NCBI RefSeq assembly: GCF_000716335.1
Contig: NZ_KL591023.1
Location: forward strand, 67,747-123,016
Length of the DNA stretch: 55,270 nt
Reading direction: 5' to 3'
DNA from: Streptomyces sp. NRRL S-118
Lineage (GTDB): Bacteria; Actinomycetota; Actinomycetes; Streptomycetales; Streptomycetaceae
In this document: one piece after another, positions 33,118 through 41,005 of the stretch
How the letters are laid out: each line of letters opens with the position of its first letter
Numbering within the stretch: the first letter of the stretch is position 1
Notes under the pieces: model-generated
What the model was told of the DNA's origin: nothing
Seen by the model: the letters and a program-made list of their open reading frames with translations, nothing else
Databases searched by the model: none
Program-made: the position numbers and the translations under genes

Positions 33118-33540
33118 GTGTTGATGGTGGGCAAGATCCTGCGGTTCGACGAGGTCCGCGGTTACGGGTTCATCGTCCCCAGAGAGGGCGGCGAGGACGT
33201 CTTCATGCACGCGAACGACCTGGTGGACGAGAAGTACCTGTACCAGGCCGGCCGTGAGGTCGAGTTCTATCTGGAGATGGGCGACAAGGGCCCCAAGGCG
33301 TCGGAGATCCGTCTCCTGCACCAGCCCGCACCGCGCCCGGTGGTGCCGGCGCCGGCACGGCGGGACGGCGTGGACGACGTGGACGACGACGCGGTGGACG
33401 TGCTGACCACCGCCGAGTTCCGCGCCGAACTGACGGAGGCGCTCATCGAGGCCGACGGCACGCTGACCACGGCCCAGTTGAAGCGCGTCCGCGCACGCGT
33501 CCTCGACCTCGCCCACTCCCACGGCTGGCTCGACGCCTGA
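33118..33540 (+). CDS. Cold-shock-domain protein with a C-terminal helical extension
   Basis: 140 residues. The cold-shock beta barrel is at the N-terminus: KILRFDEVRGYGFIVPREGGEDVFMHANDL with the RNP1-like YGFI and RNP2-like DVFMH motifs. An Asp-rich linker (DDVDDDAVDV) follows, then a helical domain of about 45 residues ending HSHGWLDA. Typical cold shock proteins stop near residue 70, so the extension is a distinct actinobacterial form. It probably binds RNA or single-stranded DNA. Start: GTG at 33118, 7 bases from GGAGG; the ATG at 33124 is too far from it. Divergent from the SPFH gene. Confidence 0.83.
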   Translation: MLMVGKILRFDEVRGYGFIVPREGGEDVFMHANDLVDEKYLYQAGREVEFYLEMGDKGPKASEIRLLHQPAPRPVVPAPARRDGVDDVDDDAVDVLTTAEFRAELTEALIEADGTLTTAQLKRVRARVLDLAHSHGWLDA

Positions 33541-33664
33541 CCCGCGCCACCGGAGGGCAGGGCCGTCCTCCCGGTCGCGCCGGGGCGCGCGGCGCCGGGA
33601 ACCGCCCGGAACGCAGGCCCGCCGCCCCGGCGTCCACCACGGCCGGCACGGCCGCCGGCGCCGG

Positions 33665-33694
33665 GCGGAATTCCGGCGCCGTGCGGAATTCCGG
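33665..33694. repeat. Two copies of GCGGAATTCCGG
   Basis: Identical 12-mers at 33665-33676 and 33683-33694, 18 bases apart. Each contains the palindrome CGGAATTCCG. No function is evident. Confidence 0.6.
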
Positions 33695-33990
33695 TCGGCC
33701 CGCGCGGCGGGAGCGTGCCGGGCGCGCCCTCGCCGGGGCCGCGGCGACCGACCCGGCACCAGGGTCACACCTTGTCGCCATGCCCGTCGCCCGTGCGGGG
33801 GCCTCCCACGGCGCCGGCCACGACCAGCCCGCCGACAACCGTGCCGCACCGCCCGGCCCCAGGGCCACGAGGACAGGGCCGCGTACGGAGCCGGTGCCGC
33901 GCCCGGTGGAGCTGGGCAGGGCCCGCCCGCCGGGCGACCACGCGGATCAGTCCACCGGCGCGGCCACGAAGGTCCCGGCCCGCACGGCCC

Positions 33991-34092
33991 TCATGGTGCC
34001 GACATCGACCGGGCCACGACCACGCCCCACGCCGTGATCGCGTCCGAGCCGTCGTCGCCCGTGATCGCACCCGAGCCGTCGTCCTGGCCCAC
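33991..34092 (-). CDS. Doubtful 33-codon ORF with internal repeat
   Basis: A GTG at 34092 opens a frame of 33 codons ending in TGA. Nearly all codons have G or C in the third position, as in real genes here. The peptide contains GQDDGSGAIT followed by GDDGSDAIT and ends AWGVVVARSMSAP. There is no good Shine-Dalgarno. It may be a remnant of a longer gene or a chance frame. Confidence 0.2.
   Translation of the reverse strand: MGQDDGSGAITGDDGSDAITAWGVVVARSMSAP
34034..34087. repeat. 27-bp imperfect tandem repeat, two copies
   Basis: Copies at 34034-34060 and 34061-34087 share GTGATCGC and GAGCCGTCGTC. The unit is a multiple of three and encodes nine-residue repeats in the minus-strand mini-ORF. 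Confidence 0.6.
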
Positions 34093-34147
34093 GGATCCGG
34101 CGGGCCGGTGGCGCCGGGGCAGGCGGACGGCACCGGGCGGACACGGC

Positions 34148-34978
34148 TCAGGGGGCGATGGGCAGCCGGCGCTTGTGGTCGGTGAGGCGGTAGCGGTGGA
34201 CGATCGTCGCGAAGGCGCGCTCGTCCACCGGCTTGCCCTCGAGGAAGTCGTCGATGACGTCGTACGTCACTCCGAGCGCGTCCTCGTCGGCCTTGCCCGG
34301 GTCGAGGGTCTCCAGGTCGGCCGTCGGGGTCTTCCACACCAGCTCGGCGGGCGCCCCCAGCGCGTCCGCGACGGCGCGCACGCGGCGCTTGGTCAGGCCG
34401 GTCAGCGGGACCAGGTCCGCCGCGCCGTCGCCGAACTTGGTGAAGAAGCCGGAGACCGCCTCGGCGGCGTGGTCCGTGCCGACGACCAGGCCGTCGTGCG
34501 CCCCCGCCACCGCGTACTGGGCGATCATGCGCTGGCGGGCCTTGATGTTGCCGTGCACGAAGTCCTGGTGGTGGGCGTCGCGGAAGGTCACCCCGGCGGC
34601 CAGCGCGGCCTCGAGCGCGGCGTCGCTGGCGGGCTTGATGTCCACGGTCAGCACGTGGTCGGCCCGGATGAAGGAGAGCGCGAGCTGGGCGTCGTGCTCG
34701 TCGGCCTGGACCCCGTAGGGCAGCCGCATGGCGTAGAACCGCGCCTCGTGCCCCGCGGCCCGGGCCCGCTCGACGGCGAGCTGGCACAGCCGGCCGGTGG
34801 TCGTGGAGTCGACGCCGCCGCTGATGCCCAGCACGAGGCAGCGCAGACCGGTGGAGGTCAGCCGCTCGGCGAGGAAGGCCACCCGGCGCTCGATCTCCCG
34901 CTCGGCCTCGAAGGTCTCGGCGACCTCCAGCTCCCGGGCGATCTCCTGCTGCAGGGCGATGGACGCCGGCTCGCTCAC
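34148..34978 (-). CDS. nadE: NH3-dependent NAD synthetase
   Basis: 276 residues. [15 protein letters not shown] (about residues 48-62) is the ATP pyrophosphatase P-loop. Further family segments are [57 protein letters not shown] and LTKRRVR. It amidates nicotinate adenine dinucleotide to NAD with ammonia. No nitrilase (glutaminase) domain is fused, matching the E. coli/Bacillus short form. Start: GTG at 34978 with GAGGAG. Other NAD- or nucleotide-linked genes (NAD-kinase-like, NUDIX) lie close by. Confidence 0.94.
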   Translation of the reverse strand: MSEPASIALQQEIARELEVAETFEAEREIERRVAFLAERLTSTGLRCLVLGISGGVDSTTTGRLCQLAVERARAAGHEARFYAMRLPYGVQADEHDAQLALSFIRADHVLTVDIKPASDAALEAALAAGVTFRDAHHQDFVHGNIKARQRMIAQYAVAGAHDGLVVGTDHAAEAVSGFFTKFGDGAADLVPLTGLTKRRVRAVADALGAPAELVWKTPTADLETLDPGKADEDALGVTYDVIDDFLEGKPVDERAFATIVHRYRLTDHKRRLPIAP

Positions 34979-35146
34979 GTCTGCTCCTCGTTCCGGTTTC
35001 ACGGTGTGCTGTCGCGCCCACCCTACCCAGGCGCCCCCCGGCGGCTCCGGGCCGGACGTCCCCGCCGGGCCGGACGCCCCCTGCGGGTCGCCGGCCCGGC
35101 CGGGGCGCACCGCGGCCCCGGGCCGCGAGGCCGGGACGAGCGCGCC

Positions 35147-35386
35147 TCAGGAGGGCTCCGGGCCCGGCACGGCGCGCACCGCGGAGACCAGGCGCAGCAG
35201 GCGGGCCTCGTTGCCCGTGAGGCCCGCGCGGCGCAGCGCCTCGTCCGCCTCGGCCATGGACGACGACAAGTACGCCCCGGCCAGCGGCGCGAGTGCCGGG
35301 TCGGTGAGCACCGCCTGCGCCGCCTCCATCAGCCGGAGGTACGCCTGGGCCGCCGCGCGCTCCCGCGTGCTGAGGGTGTCGGTCAT
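35147..35386 (-). CDS. Small helical protein (79 aa), unknown function
   Basis: Soluble and helical. Sequence such as RERAAAQAYLRLMEAAQAVLTDPALAPLAG suggests two or three amphipathic helices. No Cys, no membrane segment, no recognised family. The ATG at 35386 follows GGGAG. It lies between the NUDIX gene and nadE on the same strand, with gaps of about 85 and 168 bases. Confidence 0.6.
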   Translation of the reverse strand: MTDTLSTRERAAAQAYLRLMEAAQAVLTDPALAPLAGAYLSSSMAEADEALRRAGLTGNEARLLRLVSAVRAVPGPEPS

Positions 35387-35471
35387 CTCTCGCTCCCTGT
35401 CGAGGTGTTGGACCCTCCACTCTCGCGCACGCCACTGACAACGCCCCCTGCCCCCGCCCGGCGGCCGCGGC

Positions 35472-35942
35472 TCACCGCTCGCGCAGGTACGTCTCCAGCC
35501 GCTCCAGGAAGGCCTGCTGACCGGAGACCAGCCGGGGTGCCGCCTCCTGCGGGGTGAACCAGGCGACGCGGTCCACTTCGGGGAAGTCCCGTGACACGCC
35601 CGAGCCGCGCGGCCATTCCATGGTGAACGTGCCGGGCACGACCGCCGCCGGGTCGAGGTCGCCCTCCACCGCCCAGACCGTGACGATCTTGCCGTTCGCC
35701 TGGCGCGCCTCGCCCAGCGGAACCTTCTCGCCGTCCGGCGCCGGCAGCCCGAGCTCCTCGACGAACTCCCGCCGTGCCGCGGCCTCGGGGGTCTCGTCCG
35801 GTCCGTACTCGCCCTTGGGGACCGACCACGCCCCGGTATCGCGCGAGGCCCACAACGGGCCGCCCATGTGGGCGATGAGCACCTCCAGGTGCCCCTGGGA
35901 GGTACGGAACAGCAGCAGGCCCGCGCTTCGCTTCACCGTCAT
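35472..35942 (-). CDS. NUDIX hydrolase
   Basis: 156 residues. The Nudix box is GEYGPDETPEAAARREFVEELG (about residues 44-65), with the metal-binding REFVEE present. The N-terminal MTVKRSAGLLLFRTSQG and the late WFTPQEAAPRL resemble the group of diadenosine-polyphosphate/NTP pyrophosphohydrolases common in actinobacteria. The nucleoside diphosphate substrate is unknown. Start: ATG at 35942, chosen by domain length; its ribosome binding site is weak. It is divergent from the uracil-DNA glycosylase gene, with starts 43 bases apart. Confidence 0.85.
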   Translation of the reverse strand: MTVKRSAGLLLFRTSQGHLEVLIAHMGGPLWASRDTGAWSVPKGEYGPDETPEAAARREFVEELGLPAPDGEKVPLGEARQANGKIVTVWAVEGDLDPAAVVPGTFTMEWPRGSGVSRDFPEVDRVAWFTPQEAAPRLVSGQQAFLERLETYLRER

Positions 35943-35985
35943 ACCGGAAACGTTAGCGTCGGGGGCACAGCGCGAACGGAGGACC

Positions 35986-36753
35986 ATGCCAGCCAAGCCC
36001 GGCTCACCCGACCAGCCCGACTTCCCGGCGCGTGAGGCGCCCCGCGCCGGTTCCGTCCCCGTTCTCGACGAGCGCGTCACGCGCTGCCGGGCCTGTCCGC
36101 GTCTGGTCGCCTGGCGGGAGCAGGTGGCCCGCGACGGCCGCCGCGCCTACACCGGCTGGGACTACTGGGCCCGGCCGGTACCCGGCTACGGCCCCGACGA
36201 CGCCGCGCTGCTCGTCGTCGGTCTGGCCCCGGCCGCGCACGGCGGCAACCGCACGGGCCGCATGTTCACCGGCGACCGCTCCGGCGACGTCCTCTACGCG
36301 GCGCTGCACGGCATCGGGCTCGCCAGCCAGGCCGAGGCCACCCACCGCGACGACGGGCTGCGCCTGTACGGGGTGCGGGTCACCGCGCCCGTCCACTGCG
36401 CCCCGCCCGCCAACAAGCCGACGCCCGAGGAGCGGGACACCTGCCGCCCCTGGCTGGCGGGCGAACTGCGGCTGCTGCGGCCCACGGTGCGCGCGCTCGT
36501 GGTCCTCGGCGCCTTCGGCTGGCAGGCCACCCTGCCCGCGCTCGCCGCCGCGGGCTGGTCGGTGCCCCGCCCCCGGCCGGCCTTCGCGCACGGTGCCCAC
36601 GTCACGCTGCCGGCCACCGACGGCGGCCCGGCCCTCGAGCTCTTCGGCTGCTACCACGTCAGCCAGCGCAACACCTTCACCGGCCGCCTCACCCCCGGCA
36701 TGCTGACCGAGGTCCTCCGTCGCGCCGCCCGGTCGGCGGGCCTGCGACCGTGA
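35986..36753 (+). CDS. Uracil-DNA glycosylase, family 5 (UdgB-like)
   Basis: 255 residues. Cys residues in RCRACPR, VHCAPP and DTCRP can bind the Fe-S cluster of thermophile-type glycosylases. Active-site segment GLAPAAHGGNRTGRMFTGDRSG and the late HVSQRNTFTGRLT define family 5 rather than family 4, which has a GEAPG motif. The enzyme removes uracil, hypoxanthine and related bases from DNA; the Ala in GLAPA replaces the usual catalytic acid, which is normal for family 5. Start: ATG at 35986 behind ACGGAGGA. Its 3' end overlaps the convergent FAD oxidoreductase gene by 65 bases. Confidence 0.88.
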   Translation: MPAKPGSPDQPDFPAREAPRAGSVPVLDERVTRCRACPRLVAWREQVARDGRRAYTGWDYWARPVPGYGPDDAALLVVGLAPAAHGGNRTGRMFTGDRSGDVLYAALHGIGLASQAEATHRDDGLRLYGVRVTAPVHCAPPANKPTPEERDTCRPWLAGELRLLRPTVRALVVLGAFGWQATLPALAAAGWSVPRPRPAFAHGAHVTLPATDGGPALELFGCYHVSQRNTFTGRLTPGMLTEVLRRAARSAGLRP

Positions 36754-37894
36754 TGCGCACCGGGCCGCCCCCGGGATCGACGGCGGCTGCCCAGCCGCCC
36801 GCCAGCGACACCGACCGCGACGGGGTGGCCGTGCCCCGCACCCGCTGCCGGTGCAGCAGCACGCCGTCCTGGGCGACCGACAGCACCGGCCGCTCCAGCC
36901 GCTGCCGCGCGCGCACCAGGAAGCGGCCGGTGTGCTCCCCGGGGACGAGCCGGTTCGGCGCCACCCACCGCAGGGGAGCGTCCGCCACCACCGGGACCCG
37001 GGGCGCCGGCCACGGCGGGACGCCCGCCAGGAACTCCCGCACCGGCCCGGCCACGGTCCGCCCTTGCGCGACGGCCGTCGCGGCGGGCTCGCCGCCGTGC
37101 AGCACGCCGCCTACGGCGAAGACGCCCGCCTGCGACGTGCGGAAGGCGCTGTCCACCGCGGGGCCGCGGGTGCCGCGGTCGAGTTCCGCCCCGCCGAGCC
37201 GCGCCAGTTCGTGCTCGGGGATCCAGTCGCCGGTGAACACCACCGTGTCGCACGCCACCGTCGTCGTCCGCCCGTCGCGGCCGACCAGCCGGACGCCCGA
37301 GAGCCTTCCGCGCCCGAGGAGTTCGGCGACCGCCGTCCCACCCAGCACGGGGACCGGTGTCCGGCCGGGGCCGAACGCCCCCGGCCTGCGCCACGGCTCC
37401 TCCGTCACCAGCGCGACCACCCGCACACCGGCCCGCCGCAGCGCCCGCACCGCCCCGAACGCGACCGGTTCCGCCCCGACGACCAGGGCGCGCGTGCCGA
37501 CGTACTGCCCGTACCCGTACACGGCCTGCCGCAGTTCGCCCGCCGTCAGCACGCCGGCCGGCCGCGTCCCCGGCACCAGGCGCGCGCTGCGCGGGCGTTC
37601 CCGGGCCCCGGTCGCCAGCACGACCGCCCGTGCGGTGATCCGCTCCAGCCCGTCCGGGCCGGTCGTGTCCAGCGTCAGCGGCCCCGCCCAGCCGGTGGCG
37701 GTGACGCCGGCGCGCAGCACCGCCCCGGCCCGGACGGCCGCGCGCGCCGGCCCCCGCGCCCCGAGCGCGTGCCGCTGCCGCTCCAGCACCTCCACCGTGC
37801 CGGCGCCCGCGGCGGCCAGCCGCCGTGCGGCCGCGAGGCCCGCCGGGCCCGCCCCGACGACCAGCACGTCCACCGCGCGGAGACGACGGCTCAT
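36689..37894 (-). CDS. FAD-dependent pyridine-nucleotide oxidoreductase, apparently missing a segment
   Basis: 401 residues. FAD loop [20 protein letters not shown] (residues 8-27), GARERPRSAR, a second Rossmann loop (RALVVGAEPVAFGAVRALR), and VDSAFRTSQAGVFAVGGVLHGG, the FAD-site end. A C-terminal domain of about 100 residues follows. Between VEVLERQ and AAVRAGAVL (about residues 36-53) the protein is roughly 30 residues shorter than relatives I remember, which carry a GGxPRHxxHxGxG stretch there. So this copy may be deleted in frame. Start: ATG at 37894, overlapping the upstream dehydrogenase stop by 4 bases. Third gene of the glycerol-type module. Confidence 0.75.
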   Translation of the reverse strand: MSRRLRAVDVLVVGAGPAGLAAARRLAAAGAGTVEVLERQRHALGARGPARAAVRAGAVLRAGVTATGWAGPLTLDTTGPDGLERITARAVVLATGARERPRSARLVPGTRPAGVLTAGELRQAVYGYGQYVGTRALVVGAEPVAFGAVRALRRAGVRVVALVTEEPWRRPGAFGPGRTPVPVLGGTAVAELLGRGRLSGVRLVGRDGRTTTVACDTVVFTGDWIPEHELARLGGAELDRGTRGPAVDSAFRTSQAGVFAVGGVLHGGEPAATAVAQGRTVAGPVREFLAGVPPWPAPRVPVVADAPLRWVAPNRLVPGEHTGRFLVRARQRLERPVLSVAQDGVLLHRQRVRGTATPSRSVSLAGGWAAAVDPGGGPVRITVAGPPTGRRDGGPRSACRG

Positions 37895-39303
37895 CGCCGG
37901 GCCTCCTCGAACAGGGCGCGGACCGCGGCGCCGCACAGCGAGCCCTGGCAGCGTCCGGCGCGCGCCCGCGTCCGCCGCCGCAGCCCCTCCAGGGAGGCGG
38001 GCGGGATCGTGCCGGCCGCCGCGTCCCGGATCTCGCCCCGGGTCACCCGCTCGCAGGCGCACACGATCTCGCCGTAGGCGGGGTCGGCCGCGATCAAGTC
38101 GGCGCGCGCGTACGGGCGGGGGAGCGCCTCGCCCACGTTGGGCATCCGCACCTGCGGCAGCTCGCCCGGCGCACCGGTCTTCAGCCCCGCGTCGGCCAGC
38201 AGCTCCACCACGTGCGCGGCGATCGCCATCGACGCGGTCAGCCCGGTCGAGCGGATGCCGCCCACGGTCACGTACCGCCGGGCGGCGTGGCCCGCGATGC
38301 GGTAGTCGTCCTCCTCGGTCGCCGCCCGCAGGCCCGCGTAGACCGCGGTGACCTCCTCGTCCAGCAGGGCGGGCAGGATCCGCCGGCCCTGTGCGCGCAG
38401 GTACGCCAGCCCCTCGGCCGTCGACCCGGTGGCGGTCCTGTCGCCGGGGCGGAGGTCCTCCGCCGTCGGCCCGAGCAGCACCTTGCCGTGCACGGTGGGG
38501 GAGACCAGCACGCCCTTGCCCAGCTCGGTCGGCACCGGCAGCAGGATGTGCCGGACCAGCCCGCGCGCGAACGCGTCGAACACGATCAGCTGGCCGCGCC
38601 GCGGCGTCACCGTGAAGTCGTGGCGCCCCAGGTGCCGGTCGAGTGTGTCGGCGTGCAGTCCGGCGGCGTTGACCAGGTACCGGGTGCGCAGCACACCCCG
38701 GTCCGTCACCAGCTCATGTCCGGGCCGCACCGCCTCGACCCGGCAGCGGAGGTGCAGGTCGACCCCCGCACGCACGGCCTGTGTCGCGTACGCCAAGGTC
38801 GTGGTCCACGGGCAGACGATGCTCTCCCCGGGCACGTCCAGCGCGCCGAGTGCCCCGGGCCCCAGGTGCGGTTCGCGGGCGTACAGTTCGGCCGCGCCGA
38901 TGATCCGGGTCCGGTGGTGTCCGTTCCGCCCCGCCTTCGCCGCCAGTGCGGGCAGGGCCGCGCGCTGCTCCTCGTCCCAGGCCTCGTCCCAGGCCACGAG
39001 CAGCGCGCCCACCGGTTCCACCGGGATGCCGGCCTCCGCGGCGTACGCCACCAGCCGCCGCTGCCCGTCCCGTACCAGACGCGACTCCAGGGAGCCGGGT
39101 ACGGCGTCGAAACCGGTGTGCATTATCGCCGTGTTGGCCTTCGAGGTGCCCTCCCCGACGTCGTCGGCGGACTCCACCAGGGCGGTGCGCAGGGACGCGT
39201 GACGGGCCAGTTCGCGGGCGATGGCGCAGCCGACCACGCCCGCCCCGACGACCGTCACGTCGTACGGCTGCGACGGCAGCGGCCCGCCACGGGTGACGGT
39301 CAC
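37891..39303 (-). CDS. GlpA-like glycerol-3-phosphate dehydrogenase with BFD iron-sulfur domain
   Basis: 470 residues. DAO-type FAD domain: VTVVGAGVVGCAIARELARH (about 16-35), EGTSKANTAIMHTGFD, and VGGIRSTGLTASMAIA. The C-terminal 90 residues form a BFD-like [2Fe-2S] domain: IVCACERVTRGEI, then GRCQGSLCG, giving four Cys. This matches GlpA of the anaerobic complex rather than GlpD. Expected reaction: oxidation of glycerol 3-phosphate or a similar polyol phosphate to the ketone. Start: GTG at 39303, overlapping the kinase stop as GTGA; the next gene begins inside its stop. An FAD protein follows, but no GlpC-like subunit is seen. Confidence 0.87.
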   Translation of the reverse strand: MTVTRGGPLPSQPYDVTVVGAGVVGCAIARELARHASLRTALVESADDVGEGTSKANTAIMHTGFDAVPGSLESRLVRDGQRRLVAYAAEAGIPVEPVGALLVAWDEAWDEEQRAALPALAAKAGRNGHHRTRIIGAAELYAREPHLGPGALGALDVPGESIVCPWTTTLAYATQAVRAGVDLHLRCRVEAVRPGHELVTDRGVLRTRYLVNAAGLHADTLDRHLGRHDFTVTPRRGQLIVFDAFARGLVRHILLPVPTELGKGVLVSPTVHGKVLLGPTAEDLRPGDRTATGSTAEGLAYLRAQGRRILPALLDEEVTAVYAGLRAATEEDDYRIAGHAARRYVTVGGIRSTGLTASMAIAAHVVELLADAGLKTGAPGELPQVRMPNVGEALPRPYARADLIAADPAYGEIVCACERVTRGEIRDAAAGTIPPASLEGLRRRTRARAGRCQGSLCGAAVRALFEEARR

Positions 39304-40745
39304 CGCCCGCCGTCCACGAGTGCGGTCACCGCCGCCCGGAAGGCGCCCATGCGCTCGGCGGCCTCGGTGGCCGTGATGCGCGGCTCGTAGACGGCGGCCG
39401 GCCGCCACCGCGGCACCGCCTGCCGCAGGGAGAGGGCCGGCTCCAGGCCCAGGCGGGCGAGGACACCGGCGCCGAGCGCGGTGACGTCGGGCAGCGCCGA
39501 GACCTCGACGGGAAGTTGCAGCAGATCGGCCTGGGTCTGCATGAGCAGTGCGGAGCGGGTGAGCCCGCCGTCGACGCGCAGCGAGGCGAGCGGTGCCCCG
39601 AGCTCGCCCCCGGCCGCCCGCGCCAGCTCCACCACCTGTGCGGCGATGCCCTCGCACAGCGCCCGGACCAGGTGCCCGGCGGTGGTGTCCAGGCCGAGCC
39701 CGGTCAGGGAGCCCCGCACGTCCCCGCGCCACCACGGGGCGGCCAGTCCCGCGAGCGCCGGCACGAACGTGACACCGCCGGCGTCGGGCACGGCCGAGCC
39801 CACCGGGTCGAGGTCGGCCGCGCCGCCGATGACCCCGAGGTCGGTGAGCCAGCGCACCGCGGAGGCGGCCGTGTACACCTGGCCGTCCAGGCAGTAGTCG
39901 GTGCGGCCGCCGAGCCGCCAGGCGACGCAGCCGACCAGCCCGGAGCCTCCGCGCCGGGGCCGGTCGCCGGTGTGCGCGAGCAGGAACGCGCCGGTGCCGT
40001 ACGTGCACTTGGCGGCACCGGGCTCGGTGGCGCCCTGGGCCAGCAGCGCGGCCTGCTGGTCGACCAGCAGGCCCGTCAGCGGCACGTCGGCGCCGCCGAA
40101 CAGCGAGGTCGTCCCCACCGGCCCGGCCGAGTCCACGATCCGCGGGAGCCGTTCCCCGGCCAGCCCGTAGATCTTCAGCGCCCGCGGCGACCAGTCGACG
40201 GTGTCGAGGTCGAGGAGCTGGGTGCGTCCCGCCGTCGCCGCGTCCGTGACGAACGCGCCGCCGCCCGTCAGCCGGTGCACCAGCCAGGCGTCGCTGGTCG
40301 TCACCACGCCCTCGCGGGTGAGCCGCCGACGGATCCAGGCCATCTTCGGTGCGGCGAAGTAGGGGTCGAGCGGCAGCCCGGTCGTTTCGCGCAACTCTTC
40401 GGCGTGCGGCCCGAGTTCCTCACAGATTTCCTCCGCGCGCCGGTCCTGCCAGACGATCGCGTCGGTGAGCGGCGCCCCCGTCCGCGGATCCCAGGCCAGA
40501 ACCGTCTCGCCCTGGTTGGCGAGACCCATGGCCGTGACCGGCTCACCGGCGTCGGCCAGCGCCGCGCGGCCCGCGGTGACGACCGAGTCGAGCAGTTCGT
40601 GCGGGTCGGTCTCCACCCGGCCGCCCGGCAGGTGGCGGGGGCGTACCGGAGCCGAGCCGGATCCGATGACACCCCGCTCGGGACAGACGACCAGCGCCTT
40701 GGTGCCCGAAGTTCCCTGGTCGACGGCCAGTACAGGGCCCGTCAT
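39300..40745 (-). CDS. FGGY-family kinase, glycerol-kinase-like
   Basis: 481 residues. AVDQGTSGTKALVV at the N-terminus, NQGETVLAWDPRTGAPLTDAIVWQDRR (glycerol-kinase signature), catalytic Asp in LLVDQQAALLAQG, GTGAFLL and VDGGLTRSALLMQ. The signature is glycerol-kinase-like, but ARG/GER substitutions around DPYFAAPKMAWI and a short C-terminus set it apart from the housekeeping enzyme. It should make glycerol 3-phosphate or a related polyol phosphate for the downstream dehydrogenase. Start: ATG at 40745 with GGGAG five bases before; a GTG at 40751 is the alternative. First gene of a coupled three-gene operon. Confidence 0.85.
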   Translation of the reverse strand: MTGPVLAVDQGTSGTKALVVCPERGVIGSGSAPVRPRHLPGGRVETDPHELLDSVVTAGRAALADAGEPVTAMGLANQGETVLAWDPRTGAPLTDAIVWQDRRAEEICEELGPHAEELRETTGLPLDPYFAAPKMAWIRRRLTREGVVTTSDAWLVHRLTGGGAFVTDAATAGRTQLLDLDTVDWSPRALKIYGLAGERLPRIVDSAGPVGTTSLFGGADVPLTGLLVDQQAALLAQGATEPGAAKCTYGTGAFLLAHTGDRPRRGGSGLVGCVAWRLGGRTDYCLDGQVYTAASAVRWLTDLGVIGGAADLDPVGSAVPDAGGVTFVPALAGLAAPWWRGDVRGSLTGLGLDTTAGHLVRALCEGIAAQVVELARAAGGELGAPLASLRVDGGLTRSALLMQTQADLLQLPVEVSALPDVTALGAGVLARLGLEPALSLRQAVPRWRPAAVYEPRITATEAAERMGAFRAAVTALVDGGR

Positions 40746-40914
40746 CGCCACTCCCGTCCGGTCGGTGAAGCTCTCGGAGAACCTTGATCGCCAGCCTGGG
40801 CCAGCGCGGCGGCGGCGTCAAGCGGTCCCCGGTCTTCCGTCGGCGCCGCAACCACGCGTCTGACTTAACGTCAAGTTCTTTTGTTGGCCGAATGGTTACG
40901 ACCTTTGTCGAAAG

Positions 40915-40931
40915 TGGACCGCAAAGGTCCA
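40915..40931. promoter_or_regulatory. Palindrome TGGACC-N5-GGTCCA in a divergent promoter
   Basis: TGGACCGCAAAGGTCCA, a perfect 6+5+6 inverted repeat. TATAGT at 40940-40945 could be the -10 box of the plus-strand gene, so the repeat would lie across its -35 region. It could act on either the hypothetical gene to the right or the kinase operon to the left. Confidence 0.45.
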
Positions 40932-41005
40932 AGGGACTCTATAGTGATCGCCGATCAACGCCCTGTAGTCGCCCGCCGGTTCGGGCGACCCGTGCCACCC
41001 CCCGC

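Larger units (their letters stand above)
33541..34147. other. 607-bp gap with repeats, no sure gene
   Basis: The gap lies between the convergent cold-shock-domain and nadE genes. Several frames are open on both strands, but none has a domain or a good ribosome binding site. It holds a pair of 12-bp repeats, a 27-bp tandem repeat and one codon-biased mini-ORF, listed separately. It looks like decayed sequence. Confidence 0.5.

Noticed and set aside
33681..34037. 118-residue plus-strand ORF in the cold-shock/nadE gap
   Set aside because: Composition is shadow-like (Arg/Pro/Gly), there is no ribosome binding site, and no domain.
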